Assembly (NCBI RefSeq): GCF_047675955.1
Contig: NC_132928.1
Span: 43,394,889-43,458,888 of the forward strand
Source of the DNA: Chlorocebus sabaeus
Taxonomy: Eukaryota; Chordata; Mammalia; Primates; Cercopithecidae
Reading direction: 5' to 3'
Length of the DNA stretch: 64,000 nucleotides
Positions within the stretch are counted from its first letter, which is position 1. The number at the start of each line of letters is the position of its first letter. The notes beneath the pieces are model-generated. The model was not told the DNA's origin. It saw nothing but the letters and a program-made list of their open reading frames with translations, and did not search any database. This document shows, in pieces, positions 12,780 to 25,500 of the stretch. A program made the position numbers and the translations under genes.

Positions 12780-13035
12780 GAGTTATTTAAGTAGATAAAT
12801 AGCAATACAACAACAACATTTATATAGCTTCTATTTTGAACAAGGCATTATTGTAAGTACTTTCCATGTAACAATAATTCATGAAACCCCAGGAAGTAGG
12901 TACCATTATAATCCTCATTTTATATATGAAGAAACTGAAGTGAGAAAAGTTGATTAAATAACTTGCCAAAGTGACAAAGTTGGTTAAGCGGCAAAGGAGA
13001 CACTCCAGCTCTAGAATCCCTGTTTTTCAACACCA
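12780..13035 (-). mobile_element. MIR-like SINE remnant
   Basis: Contains ATTATAATCCTCATTTTATA, GAAGAAACTGAAGTGAG and AACTTGCCAAAGTGACAAAG, the MIR core in reverse orientation. In ODR4 intron 1. Confidence 0.65.
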
Positions 13036-14048
13036 TTCTCATAATGAGGAATCGTAACCAGTCCTTCAATTAAATCATTACTAAGCATAGCTCTTGTTCT
13101 GCTTTCTCTCTGGTTTGTGGAAGGAAATCAGTATATTCATTCCCTCTATTGGCTTATGCTCCTTTGATTTGCATTTCTATAGCTTAAAACCAAAGATACT
13201 GAATAAAAGAGCTAGGCAATATAATGAATGATTAAATCAAGGAGCTCATAATTGGTGAGGATGAAAATGTAAAAGAGACGATATCCAAAAGAGCTATAAA
13301 ACAAACAGAGACTGCAGGAACATAGTTACAGTATTTTGAACACTGCAATTTAGGAATAATCATCATTTGGGTTCTGTAAAAAATGTGAATCTTATTCAGT
13401 ACCACAAAGTTAAGGCTACCAGAGATATGCTGGGATGGTATATCTGATACCAGTAAACTGTCAGTCACAAGATGGTTTTGCATTTTAAAATTAAAGCCCA
13501 GAGAATGGATTCAAGTTTGAACTGTCCTACTAGAGGCTGTTTCATTATTGTTTCAATGGGCTTGCTCAGTTTTGTCTCAAAATACGTTAATTTCTTCCTA
13601 GCTCTTTTTTGACAACAATAGACGTGAATCAGATTTGCATATCATTTTTTAGAGACTAAGTCTAGGAATGCTTGTCTAAATATCACTGATGCCTCTGTGA
13701 AGTTAAGGGCTTTTACCTTTTAGTAATGCCTTAAGGTATGAAATTCTATGTATTAACTTTCCTCTACTTCATCATATTATACTCCTTTTCCTTCTGCTCT
13801 AATAATTCTTAATTCTTGCAACAAATACAAATAATTCCAAAGTTATATTTACCCTTTTAACCTTAGTTCTTCTAGGGTGTCACCTAATAGCCATATTAAT
13901 GTGTAAGAAACTCAATGCAATAGAAAGGTGAAAATCTGTTCAATTATGAAATCGGATTGAATGTCAGATAAATTTTTCTTTAGTGCTCTTTCAAAATTTT
14001 TAAATGTAGTCAACCATACTTTATAAAGGGCAGTACTAAAAATGTATA

Positions 14049-14371
14049 TAGTCAGCTTTCCATAGCTGTGGTTTCCACTTCCATGTATCCAATCAACCAC
14101 AGATTGAAAAAAATTCTATTTTAAAAAAGCATGATTACATCTGTACCGTTAGTGCAAAGATGTTTTTTCTTGTCACTATTCCCTAAACAATACAACTATA
14201 GCATTTACATTGTATTAGGCATTATAAGTAATTTAGAGATGATTTAAAGTATGCAAATGCTACACCATTTAATATAAGGAACTGGAGCATCCATGGATTT
14301 CGGTATCCATGGGGTGGGCAAGTGAGAGGGTCCTGGAACCAATGCTCCACGGATACTAAGGGACCACTGTA
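14049..14371. mobile_element. MER2-like (Tigger-derived) MITE in ODR4 intron 1
   Basis: Ends gtcagctttccatagctgtg and aagggaccactgta, with the characteristic GGTATCCATGGGG and GGTCCTGGAACCAATGCTCC segments of MER2-type elements. It is bounded by TA. Confidence 0.8.
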
Positions 14372-15365
14372 TTTTGCCTTATAGGGTCATAATTTTACAG
14401 AAATGTTGTATATCAGCCAAAGCCTTTGTGATCCAAGCACTGTGACTGACACAACTCAATCTTCCTGGGCTCCGGTTTCCTAATCTATAAAATAAAGCAT
14501 TTGAATCCTAGCAGATCTGAAAACCTATCTAATGTTAGGATTCTGTGAATCTAAACACAGAAAAGCTACATTTCCCAAATGACAGATCAACAGTATGATA
14601 ATACTGTGCGCTTAGGACACAGCATAATACTTCATATGCTAGCAACTTTAATTACAGTGCTTATCTAAAAAGTATTTTTGGGGAAAAATCAACCTTAAGC
14701 TCCGCTGCTGATTTATTTTTCCTTAGTTATTACAAAATATCACAAAATGCTTCCATTTATATTTCTTAGATGGCTTCACAACATGATTCAAAAGTAGGAA
14801 CTAGAGAAAAAGAATAAATTTCATATAAGAAATAAATCTCCAATTCACAGAAGGCCCACGACTGTGGTAACTGCAGAGAGACGACATTGGGAATGCATTA
14901 TTTACAAGGAATAATTTAATAAATTCTTTCAGAAGAGTAATTAAACACGAAACAAGCTACTGATCGAGCTTTAAAATTACAGAATTATGATCTGGAAACA
15001 TGCAAGTTCTATTACTGTAGCAATTAACAATGTGTTTAAAAACTTCAGTTATAACAGTTTTCAATTTTAAAAACAATATTATGTTAGGTAACAGTTTCTG
15101 CAACGAAAAATTCAAAACATAGGCTACACTCAAAGTGCTAACGGTTTCTTTTAATTCTCCTCCTGAAGAATTAACCCGGGTCCTTAAATTCCCGGGTACT
15201 GAATCACTCAGTACCACCTCCCCACCGCCAAAAACCATTTAGGTACGCCGTTTCACACAAGGTAAGTTCGTCAGAAGTGTTTGCCGAAGTGACTGTCCAT
15301 ATGTTTCCAACACTCTGTCCCTTCCTTTTTCTCTTGAAAAGGGAGCTGTGTGCTCTAGTGCACAA

Positions 15366-15404
15366 GCGTGCGCGCGCGCGCGCACACACACACACACACA
15401 CACA
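15366..15404. repeat. Alternating (GC)n(AC)n tract
   Basis: Thirty-nine bases of uninterrupted purine-pyrimidine alternation: GCGTG, then GC repeats, then CA repeats. It starts about 18 nt inside ODR4 intron 1. Such tracts readily form left-handed Z-DNA. Confidence 0.9.
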
Positions 15405-15422
15405 ACACTTCGGCTGACTTAC

Positions 15423-15640
15423 CTGTTTTCAGAATGTGCACTCGTGGCCGACAATTACCTCGGACAGTCTGTCTGCCGGAGATGGGGTTTTGGGGCGCAA
15501 GTACCAGCCTCTAGGGGCCAGATTCCCTCCGGTCTCAATTCACTGCCACTTAATTCATCAGAAAGCGACCTACTTCCCACACCTCACTTCCCACTCCAAA
15601 GCTAGGGTCTTGGGAGTCAGGTGGCGCAGATTGATGACGT
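15423..15640 (-). other. ODR4: Probable ODR4 noncoding exon 1 (5' limit uncertain)
   Basis: The minus strand carries a perfect donor, gaaaacag|gtaagt, ending at 15423, between the promoter and the first coding exon at 11903. Exon 2 starts with an acceptor, so a noncoding first exon is needed, and this is the best candidate. The 5' limit at 15640 is a guess placed at the CRE-like site, because the start site cannot be seen. Confidence 0.55.
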
Positions 15641-15642
15641 AA
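15635..15642. promoter_or_regulatory. CRE/ATF-like site
   Basis: TGACGTAA, one base off the palindromic cAMP response element. It lies just upstream of the probable ODR4 first exon within the CpG island. Confidence 0.5.
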
Positions 15643-15987
15643 AACGCCCCCCTCCCGTCACCGCAGAGCCTCAGCCAAAGCGACTGCGGTCGCCACCCCG
15701 CCCCCTTCTGGGCGCCATAGAGAGCGTGGCGGTAGCCTGGGGCCTGCCGTCCGCCCCTACTGGGACCGATGCCCTCTAGTGGCTCAGTGTCCAGAAGCCG
15801 CCAAAGAGGACGATCCATGGCATCCCGGGGCTTTGATGGTAAGGTCACCAGCTCTTCAGGGAGGGCCATGGGGTGACGAGTACGTATGTGGCGCCACCGT
15901 GCGGACAGCGGTTACGGAGCAGAGATAGGAGAGCCGGGGGGCGGGGAGAAAAACGGAAACTGAAAGGGCGATGCGGGATTGGGCTCG

Positions 15988-15993
15988 CGGAAG
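15988..15993 (+). promoter_or_regulatory. ETS-type site
   Basis: CGGAAG core (context cgCGGAAGgg), typical of ETS/GABPA sites in bidirectional housekeeping promoters. A second GCCGGAA core lies at 16056. Confidence 0.45.
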
Positions 15994-16007
15994 GGAATGA
16001 GAAAAAC

Positions 16008-16022
16008 ACTACATTTCCCAGA
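16008..16022 (+). promoter_or_regulatory. ZNF143/THAP11-type element
   Basis: ACTACATTTCCCAGA closely matches the ACTACAATTCCCAG motif bound by ZNF143 (Staf) and THAP11, which is enriched in bidirectional promoters. It sits about 360 bp upstream of the TPR start codon. Confidence 0.65.
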
Positions 16023-16366
16023 GGCCTACAAGGCCTGAAGTGGGTGGAGCTGGAAGCCGGAAAATTGAGTGCGCAATAGGATCGGGGTAGCAGCTGGGCT
16101 CGGGTTCCCGGGGTGCGTAGCTTCCAACGGCTGCGCGCGCACTTCGGTCGCGGGCGGTGAGGTACTGTTGCTGAAGCGCCGCGGCTTAGGCTGGACTCGA
16201 TTTCCCAGGGTCCCGCCGCGGGAGTCTCCGGCGGGCGGGCGCGCGCGAGCCACCGAGCGAGGTGGTAGAGGCGGCGGCCCAGGCGTCTGGGTCCTCCTGG
16301 TCTTCGCCTTTCTTCTCCGCTTCTACCCCGTCAGCCGCTGCCACTGGGGCCCCTGGCCCCATCGAC

Positions 16367-16517
16367 ATGGCGGCGGTGTTGCAGCAAGTCCTGGAGCGCA
16401 CGGAGCTGAACAAGCTGCCCAAGTCTGTCCAGAACAAACTTGAAAAGTTCCTTGCTGATCAGCAATCCGAGATCGATGGCCTGAAGGGGCGGCACGAGAA
16501 ATTTAAGGTGGAGAGCG
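16367..16517 (+). CDS. TPR: TPR coding exon 1
   Basis: Encodes residues 1-50 plus one base of codon 51. The ATG sits in a strong context (atcgacATGG) that also forms a YY1-like GACATGGCGGC element. The donor after 16517 is gtaagt. The first transcribed base is not visible in the sequence, so the 5' UTR is left open. Confidence 0.97.
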
Positions 16518-19500
16518 GTAAGTGAGATGCTCTTTCCGCCCTTGGTTATGAGCTTGACTCGCCCTTTGGGTCTGGTCTTCCCCCTATCAAGTTGGCACTG
16601 GGTACCACGCTGTTAACCTCACTTCCTGGGCTCTTTGGATATCCTGAGCCTTCTCTCTCCTGCTCCTTACAGTTTGATAAGAAGCCTTTGAAAAAAAATC
16701 TGAATCTAAGTGTAGTACCATTTTCTTTGTAATTAGGGTAGGCTTGTATAGGGTCTCATTTTCCTTCGTCCGACAAACGGGAAACAGACTTTGCTGGAGT
16801 CTGCTAACCCATCTCTCTGAGCCTGGAGTACCTTGTATGTTTTGTTGCACTTCAACTGATAGTGGCTCTGCCCTATTTTCTAGTCACCTGCATTCTAGGC
16901 CTTTGCCAGATTGACCACTCTCTGCATTTTTTCTTAGTGTGTCCGTCGTCCCGTGGCCCCAGAATGAATTAGATGTTTACGAAAATGAATATTAGGTGCA
17001 TAAGAGCGCTGGAAACACAGTGAACGTGCAGTACATAAATTTAATGTATCTGATTTCTCTCAAAAAGTTGGAGTTTGATAGAAAAAATTAAAATTTTCTT
17101 GTAATTACCTAAAGTAGGCCTTTAAGTAAGAAAGTTACTGACAAAAATGGCTTGAACATCCTTGAAAAAATATGAAGAATATAGTAATTACTATTAGTAA
17201 AATGCAAACTTACTGATAATGTGTTTTGGTTTACCGTTTGTTTGGGGAGGTTAATGCTGTTCTTGCTAAGTTGACTGGAAATTCTGAACAAGTTTTTACT
17301 TCAAAAAAAGTGTAACTGCTTAGCGCATTGGCTCACACCTGAAATCCCAGCACTTTGGGAAGCCGAGGCGGGCGGATCACGAGGTCAGGAGATCGAGACC
17401 ATCCTGGCTAACACGGTGAAACCCTGTCTCTACTAAAAATACAAAAAAAAAAAAAAAAAAAATTAGCTGTAGGTGGTGGCGGGCGCCTGTTGTCCCTGCT
17501 ATTCGGGAGGCTGAGGCAGGAGAATGGCGTGAACCCGGGAGGCGGAGCTTGCAGTGAGCGGAGATTGCACCACTGCACTCCAGTCTGGAGGACAGAGCGA
17601 CTCCATCTCAAAAAAAAAAAAAAGTAAAAACAAGTGTAACTGTCAAGCAGAATTGACTTTGAAAATTAGTTCTGTGATCTCAGAGCTGAGTAGTACATTG
17701 CATTCTATGTATTAATTTGCACCGTAAATATTGAGTTTCTTACATGTTCCTGATACTATGCTGAGCACGATATTCAATCCCTTCCCTTGGGAAGTTTACA
17801 CATTTACGTAAATTTAGTAGTTTTATGCTTTCAGGTAATATCTTGACTACTATAAAAGAAGCCTTTTAAAACAAAGCAGTTTTTTTTTTTTTTTGTCTAA
17901 ATAATTTTTTCCCGTTTAATAAATACTTTATGGTAAGCAGTTTACTGATGTCTGGAGAAGATACCAAGATAAATGAGACATGTTACCTGCCCTGAAGACA
18001 TTCATTTGTAAAGTCCCTTTTAGGCCTTATTTTTATTTTATTTTTTGTCATGTAAGTCATTTGGAAATGCTCTAAGTCCTTTTCAGTGCTCAGTCTATTT
18101 ATCTTTACTCAGATTCTGTTACGTGAAGCGCAATTCTAGTACTATATCTTAAATTTTAAATTCAAGGTTATTAGAAATAAATAACAGTATTGACAATGTA
18201 TGTACATGTGTTTGATTTTGTTGTTTTTTGCTTGTCTGCTGTAGAACAACAGTATTTTGAAATAGAAAAGAGGTTGTCTCACAGTCAGGAGAGACTTGTG
18301 AATGAAACCCGGGAGTGTCAAAGCTTGCGGCTTGAGCTAGAGAAACTCAGTAAGTATTTAATTCATCTTTGTAAGTATTCTTGGAGTATTGAAATCTTCA
18401 GAGACTCCTTTATATACTTGGGAAACATTTACTTACTAAATATGAAGATATTGATTAAGCATCATTGGTTTTTATTATGGTGATATTTTGATTTTTCACT
18501 TAGTAGTAAAGATTTTGTAAGAACACAGAACTTAATGGTCAGGAGGCCTGGATTCTTAATTCTGATTTTGCTATTAAAAACGCTTTTGCCACATGTAAAT
18601 CTTAACAGTATCTGATTATTGTTTATAAAATGGCTAGACCTACATACCTGTCTACTTAGACAGCTTTGTAAATCAAATGAGATAAGAGTTCTTGAAATAT
18701 TTTTAAAAAGGTGAAAGCGTTATGCAACTAAAGAAGTAGAGAGTGGCTTGTTTTTATGTTGAAGAATCGAAGCCTATTGATTTCATTATATTTATGTTTT
18801 AACTTTTTAAATAATTTTTATAAATATCTGTGAATCTCAGGATATTTCCCCTTTAAGGCCTAGTTCTTATAAAAGATTGATAGCTAATCTCTTTCTTAGT
18901 TTTCTTATATCATTAAGTTTTAGAAACCTCACAAGATGTTTGAAGGGGTGGCCTGCCCCTCCACACCTGTGGGCGTTTCTCCTTAGATGGAACGAGAGAC
19001 TTAGGAAAAGAAATGAGACACAGAGACAAAGTATAGAGAAATAAAAAGTGGGCCGAGGGGACCCTGCTCACCGTACAGAGGACCCACACCAGCAGTAAGA
19101 CATATGAATAAAGATCTCTGTGACATGAATAAGTTTAAGGAAAAGTGCTGTGCCTTGATATGCATATGTAAACATCTCCATAGATCTTTTTAGTGCATAA
19201 AGAGCAGCATTGCTGCTAGCATGTCCCACCCTCAGCCCTAAGATGGTTTTCTCCTTTCTCAATAAACAGAACATACAATAGGGTTTTACACCGAGATGTT
19301 CCATTGCCCAGGGACAGGCAGGAGACAGATGCTTTTGTCTATCTTAACTGCCAAGAGGCCTTCTTTCCTCTTATACTAGTCCTCCTTAGCACATACCCTT
19401 CACGGGTGACAGACTGGGGGACGATTAGGTCTTTCCCTTTCCATGAGGCCATATTTCAGACTATCACATGGGGAGAAACCTTGGACAATACCTAGCTTTC

Positions 19501-22500
19501 CTAGGCAGAGGTCCCTGCGACCTGTAATGTATGTGTCCCTGGGTACTTGAGATTAAGAGAATGGTGATGACTTTTCACAAGCATACTGCCTTCAGGCACT
19601 TGTTTTAACAAAGCACACCCTGCACAGCCCCAAATCCTTTAAACCTTGAGTCCGCACAGCACTTGTCTCTTGCAAGGACAAGGTTGGGAGTAGGGTCACA
19701 GATTAACAGCATCTCAAATATAGAACAAAATGGAGTCTCTTATGTCTACTTCTTTCTATATAGACACAGTAACAGTCTGATCTCTCTTTCTTTTCCCCAC
19801 AAGATGTTAAAGATCCTGACATTTCTTAGGAGGATGGTATGTCCTGTGCTTTGCTTCTACCATCCAAGTTCTAACCAGGCCCGACCCTGTTTAGCTTGCG
19901 AGATCAGACAAGATGGGGTGCCTTCAAGGTGGTCTGACTGTAAACTACTTCTGATTTAAGAAAACAAACGTCAGAACGTTAGGAAAAATCTCTATAGAGG
20001 CATAATTAATTTATTTTTATTTTTATTTTTGGAGATGGAGTCTCTGTTGCCCAGGCCAGAGTGCAGTGGTGCAATTTTGGCTCTCTGCAACCTCTGCCTC
20101 ACGGGTTCAAGAGATTCTTGTGTCTCAGCCTCCTGAGTAGCTGGGATTACAGGCATGTACCACCAGGTCCAGCTAATTTTTACATTTTTAGTAGATAGAG
20201 TGGTTCGCCATGTTGGCCAGGCTGGTCTTGAACTCCTGGCCTCGAGTGATTCTCCTGCCTCGGCCTCCCAAAGTGCTAGGATTGCCACCGTCCCTGGCTG
20301 GCATAATTAAATGATATTTAATATAGTTCAGTTTTAATGTGATTGATGAGAAGGAACACAGGAAGTTCATAATCAAAGGAATGATTAAAATTGCAACTTT
20401 CCTTCTTAATGGGTCCATGACCATCAACTGTTTAGGTTATAACTTTTTTCAGCTACTTTTGGTGCACCTCATTTTAGAAACATAATGTATATGCATACAT
20501 GTGTGATGGAGCATATATAGCTAGATCTGGTTCATTATGTAGTTTTGCCTAGGCATAATAGAAAGATCTGTTTGATAGTAGTGCCGAGGAATTTGAGAAA
20601 AATGACTGTGAAGACAGCTTTTATGAGATCTGGGAGAAGAGAAAAAGGGAGGAACCTACAGATACATCAGATACCTTCCTGTGGTATACAGTTAATGTGT
20701 GTGTGTGTTTTTATATACTGTGGATCAGTAAGTCTGGAAAGCAGTAAATAATGTTAAAACAAAATAGAAGATTTAGACTCATTTAATGGGGTCCTCTTTA
20801 AATAGTAGTTAAGATTAGTATTATAATGTATTTGCTTATTAAATTACCAGCATATGTATTTTAGTGAAATACAGTTTTACAATGTATATTTTTGGAAAAA
20901 TTTCAAAAATTATATTTTTTCTAGTTAGCCTATGTTTAGAAGAGAAACTGTGTGTAAGGGGAAAGAGCCCATTTTGAGTGGCAATTGAGAAATTGATAAG
21001 TGTGTTATCAAGCATAATGTTTTTTTCTTTAAAGGCTCTATGTAGAGTGATAAACACGATAGGAATTGCAAATATTCATTATTATGATTTGCTGTATATA
21101 CATGTTGTATAGTTTAAATGCTATTTTCTCTCTTGATCTTATCTTTTTAACTGCATTTTCTTGTTGCTAAATACAGTTCACTGTTTCTTATGATATATGT
21201 TGGCTTAGAAGATGGCATTGAAAAATAAAGGAATTACTAATTGCATATGACTTTCCCCATAAATGTTGGCTAGGATTATTATACATTTAATTTGGAGACA
21301 GGATAGCATATTTAAAATGTTGGTCTAGAACACAGTAAGTTTTGAATGTATTCATGAAATTGAAATGTGATGTGCATGCAGCCTTTCTGGGCTTCTGTTT
21401 TTTCATTTTTAAAATGTGTAAGGTTGGCAGTTGCATAAAAATACTCATTGCAAGTTTTAAGCAAATGTGTATGTATTCATAAAATTCCTTTTACCCAGGC
21501 AATCAGCTGAAGGCACTAACTGAGAAAAACAAAGAACTTGAAATTGCTCAGGATCGCAATATTGCCATTCAGGTAAGAGATATTTCTTTGAATAAGCTCA
21601 TTGTAGATATGTTACTTGAAGAGACATTCTATTCTGATTGTTTATTAGTTATTAGTCCATGGGAAGATGTAACTGATGTCCTCTTAGGAGAAGCTACTGA
21701 CAAAAATAAGTATATATAAATTCCTTAATTGGATCTATGTTTTATTGATAGATTGGACTTTTCTTTTACTCAACAGAAATTATCTGTTGAATGCTTACTG
21801 TAGTCCAGGTATTATACCAAATGTGATACAGTTGGGGATTTGGGTGAATCCACATTGGTAATCATTTCTTTAGGGTAGTTTTGTAAGAATAACAGTTTGA
21901 ATATGATCCCAGGGATTGCTGACAAATTTGTTAAAGTGGTCACATGCAGTTATTTTTTAACCAGATACAACTTTATACTTTTGCCATTGCTTTTTTAAAA
22001 TTTGCATTTTATTTGCTGTTAAAAGATAATTTCTTCAAATTTCTGAAGGGAAAAAAAAATTTACTTCCAAAATCTGAATAGGAGCAAAAAAGCCTTGTAA
22101 TATACCTAGAAAGGCTTTGTAAGAAATGTATTTATATGAAGAAAAACTCAATACCCAATAAAACTCAAATACTTTTCTGAAAACTGGGAATATACCTTTA
22201 TAAATGAAGATATTGCAAATTTCTGGATGGAAATGGTTTCCAAATTAATGTGTTGGTAATACATTTTGACTCTTAAGTCCAAGTCAGATAGCCAGAAACT
22301 TGTTAATGTAGTTCTAAAGATGATTGGGGAAAAAAAAAGCATAGTGTAGCTAAGATGCTTCTAAAAAAGGAAATATCAGTTTAAAAATACTTGCATAGCC
22401 ACATATTCAAATGTTTTATAAAGCTATGGTTATTAAAACATTACAATGCTGATATAAGAATCAGTACAGAGAATAAAAGGCAGTCCAGAAATAAAACCCA

Positions 22501-25500
22501 ATACGGAGGTTCTTAATCTTTTGGAAAGAAAGCAGAACTGTCACAAAATCTTTATAAATCTTATAAAAGCTATGGATCTGTAGCCCAAGAAAATAGTGTG
22601 CACACAGTCACATAAAATTTTGCAGGAAAAAAATCCATGAAGCAACTTAAAAAGTAATAGAAATTATTTAACTGCTTGATGGCTGAAAAAAAGAAACTGA
22701 AAACGTTTTCACTAAGATCCAATGGAAGGCCGAGATGCCCACTCGCCATTTGTATTCAGTATAGTACTGGAAGTACCAGCGAGAGCAATCAGACAAGGAA
22801 ATAAAATGCACCCAAATTGGAAAGGAAGAAATAAAATTTTCTCTACTTATAGATTATATGATCCTATATGTAGAAAACCTCAAAAGATTCCACAAAAACC
22901 TGTCAGAGCTAATAAGTAAATTTATACAGTTGCAGGATACAAAATCAATATTAAAAAATCTTGTAGCATTTCTATACACAAATAATGACCTAGCTGAAAA
23001 AGAAATCGAGACAACAATTTCATCAGGGTACCATCTAAAAACCAAAAAACAACTTAGGAATAAATTTAACCTGGGAGGTGAAAGATTCGTATACTAAAAA
23101 TGATATAACATTGATGAAAGAAATTGAAGATGCAAATAATTGGAAAGATATCCCATACTCATAGTTAAGAAGAGTTCATATTGCTGTAATGTCCACACTA
23201 TATAAAGTGGTATAAAGATTCAGCCCAATCCTGTCAGAATTCCAGTGGCACTCTTCACAGAAATAGAAAAAAAAAAAAAATCTAAACTTCTGATAGAATC
23301 AGTTAAAAAATCCTGAATAACCAAAGCAATACTGAGCAAGAAAAACAAAGTTGGAGGCATCATACTTCATGATTTAGAAAACTGTTATAAAACTATAGTA
23401 ATCCAAATAGTACAGTACTGACATAAAAACAGAAACATGACCAATGGAATAGAGAGCCCAGAAATCAACCAAGTTAAACGTATGGTCAACTAATTTCAAC
23501 AAGGGTGCCAAGAAGATACAAAGGAGACAGGATTGTCTCCTCATTAATGGTGATGGGAAAACTGGATTTCCACATTTGAAGAAATGAATGTTGGATATTT
23601 GTACATCATATACCAAAGTCGAGCCAAAATGGATGAACAATCTAAATGTAAGATCTGAAGCCATAAAACTCAGAGAAGTGAACATAGGGGAAAGATTCTT
23701 GACATTGGCCTTGGTAATGATTGTTTGGATATTACATCAGTAGTTCAAGCTGCAAAAAGAATTAAATGGAGCTGTATCAAATTAAAAAGCTCCTACACAG
23801 GAAGCAAGAATATTAAAAGGCAACCTACAGTTCTGGCATAGGTAGCTTGAGATTGGTATTTCTCAACAGCATATAAATTGCCATTGTCTTGCTGGGAAGC
23901 AGTTTGACAAGATTTTTGGTTTTTTGTTTTTGAGACAGGGTCTCGCTCTGCCACTCAGGCTAGAGTGCAGTGATGCGGTCTCGGCTCACTGCAACCTCCG
24001 CCTCCCGGGCTCAAATGATCATCCCACCTCAGCTTCCTGAGTAGGTGGCACTGCAGGCACATGTCACCATGCCTGGCTGTTTTTTTTCTACTTGTAGAGA
24101 TGGGGTTTTGCCATGTTGCCCAAGCTGGTCTTGAACTCCTAGATTCAAATGATCCACCCAGCTTGATTTCCCAAAGTGCTGTGATTACAGGCATGAGCCA
24201 CTGCACCCAGCTGACAAAATATATTAAAAGTTTTAAGTAATTCAATTTTTAGAAATCTTTCTTGAAAAATAGTTTGAACTAAGGTGTAAATACAGTGATA
24301 TTCTAAGTTATTAGGACATTTCCATGTGATTAAAAGAGATATGAGAAAATTTTTCATAAGCCTCGTAAAAATGTTTTAAAAATCCAAAACTTAAATAGAA
24401 ACATTGGAATTATGGGTATTTTTAATTTTTTGATGTGTAAATTATAAGAGAAAGCCAATTATTTAAACTTCAGCTGATGTTAACTAAAGTGACAATTCTA
24501 TGTTCACTTTCCTGTATTGCTCTACTTGATTTTCTTATTTATTACTCCTTTATATGACAGAGCCAATTCACAAGAACAAAGGAAGAATTAGAAGCTGAGA
24601 AAAGAGACTTAATTAGAACCAATGAGAGACTATCTCAAGAACTTGAATACTCAACAGGTATGAAGAAGTGCTTTTAGCTTTTAGTTCAATTGCTTTATTT
24701 TTCTTCTGATAGTGCTGGGAGTTAATACTCAGCCCATTTCTGTTGCTGATATTTTTTTGTTATGGTTGAGTATAGAGTTGTAATATCCTATTATTTCTCG
24801 TACTCATTTATCTTTAAATCATTATCAAGTGTTTAAAGAAGTGTCTAGAAAGTGCAAGAAATGAAGAACATCTCAAAGAAGTAGTAATTTGGACCAAATT
24901 TTACATGCAAAGATTTTTACTATAATGCTATACGTAATATCAAATTGGAAGCACTTTAAATGTTCATTTGCAAAGACTGAACTACTGTTCTTCATTTCAT
25001 ATGGACATCCTTGCTATATAATAAGCATGCAATATAAGAACCTATACTCAGCTCATATTTATAAACAAATTGAAGGAGGCAGGGACATAAAATACATAAA
25101 CATAGACTATAGTATATAATACAACTGATGTAGTCAGGTGAACTTGACTCTGAAGCAGTTAATGGTAAGAAGTTTCCTTTGGTGGCCGGGCATGGTGGCT
25201 GACGCCTGTAATCCCAGCACTTTGGGAGGCCGAGGTGGGTGGATCATGAAATCAGAAGTCCAAGAGCAGCCTCGCCAAGATGGTGAAACCCCGTCTCTAC
25301 TAAAAATAACAAAAATTAGCTGGTCATAGTGGCACGCATTTGTAATCCCAGCTACTTGGGAGGCTGAGGCAGAGAATTGCTGAAACCTAGGAGGTGGAGG
25401 TTGCAGTGAGCCAAGATTGTGTCACTGCACTCCAGCCTGGGTGACAGCGAGACTCTGTGTTAAAAAAAAAAAAAAAGTTTTAGGGGTCCTTTTTTGTGTG

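Larger units (their letters stand above)
12600..15365 (-). other. ODR4: ODR4 intron 1, unique parts
   Basis: Outside the MIR-like (12780-13035) and MER2-like (14049-14371) elements this is AT-rich sequence with no recognisable gene or RNA. Confidence 0.6.
15600..16530. promoter_or_regulatory. CpG-rich bidirectional promoter of ODR4 and TPR
   Basis: A roughly 0.9-kb GC- and CpG-rich block in AT-rich surroundings, lying between two divergent genes. It contains a CRE-like site, ETS-type GGAA sites, a ZNF143-type ACTACA-TCCCAG element, GC boxes (such as gggcgggg near 15940) and an alternating GC tract near 16132. No TATA box was seen. Both genes are broadly expressed housekeeping-type genes, in keeping with this layout. 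Confidence 0.85.

Noticed and set aside
15348..15869. Several short open frames on both strands in the promoter
   Set aside because: CpG-island sequence with few stops. No start context, conservation or splice support for a protein.
18940..19801. A complete endogenous retrovirus in TPR intron 2
   Set aside because: Only one LTR is present, flanked directly by a 6-bp duplication. No gag, pol or env sequence.
22722..23097. Plus-strand frames resembling reverse transcriptase
   Set aside because: Broken L1 ORF2 remnant, no intact element.
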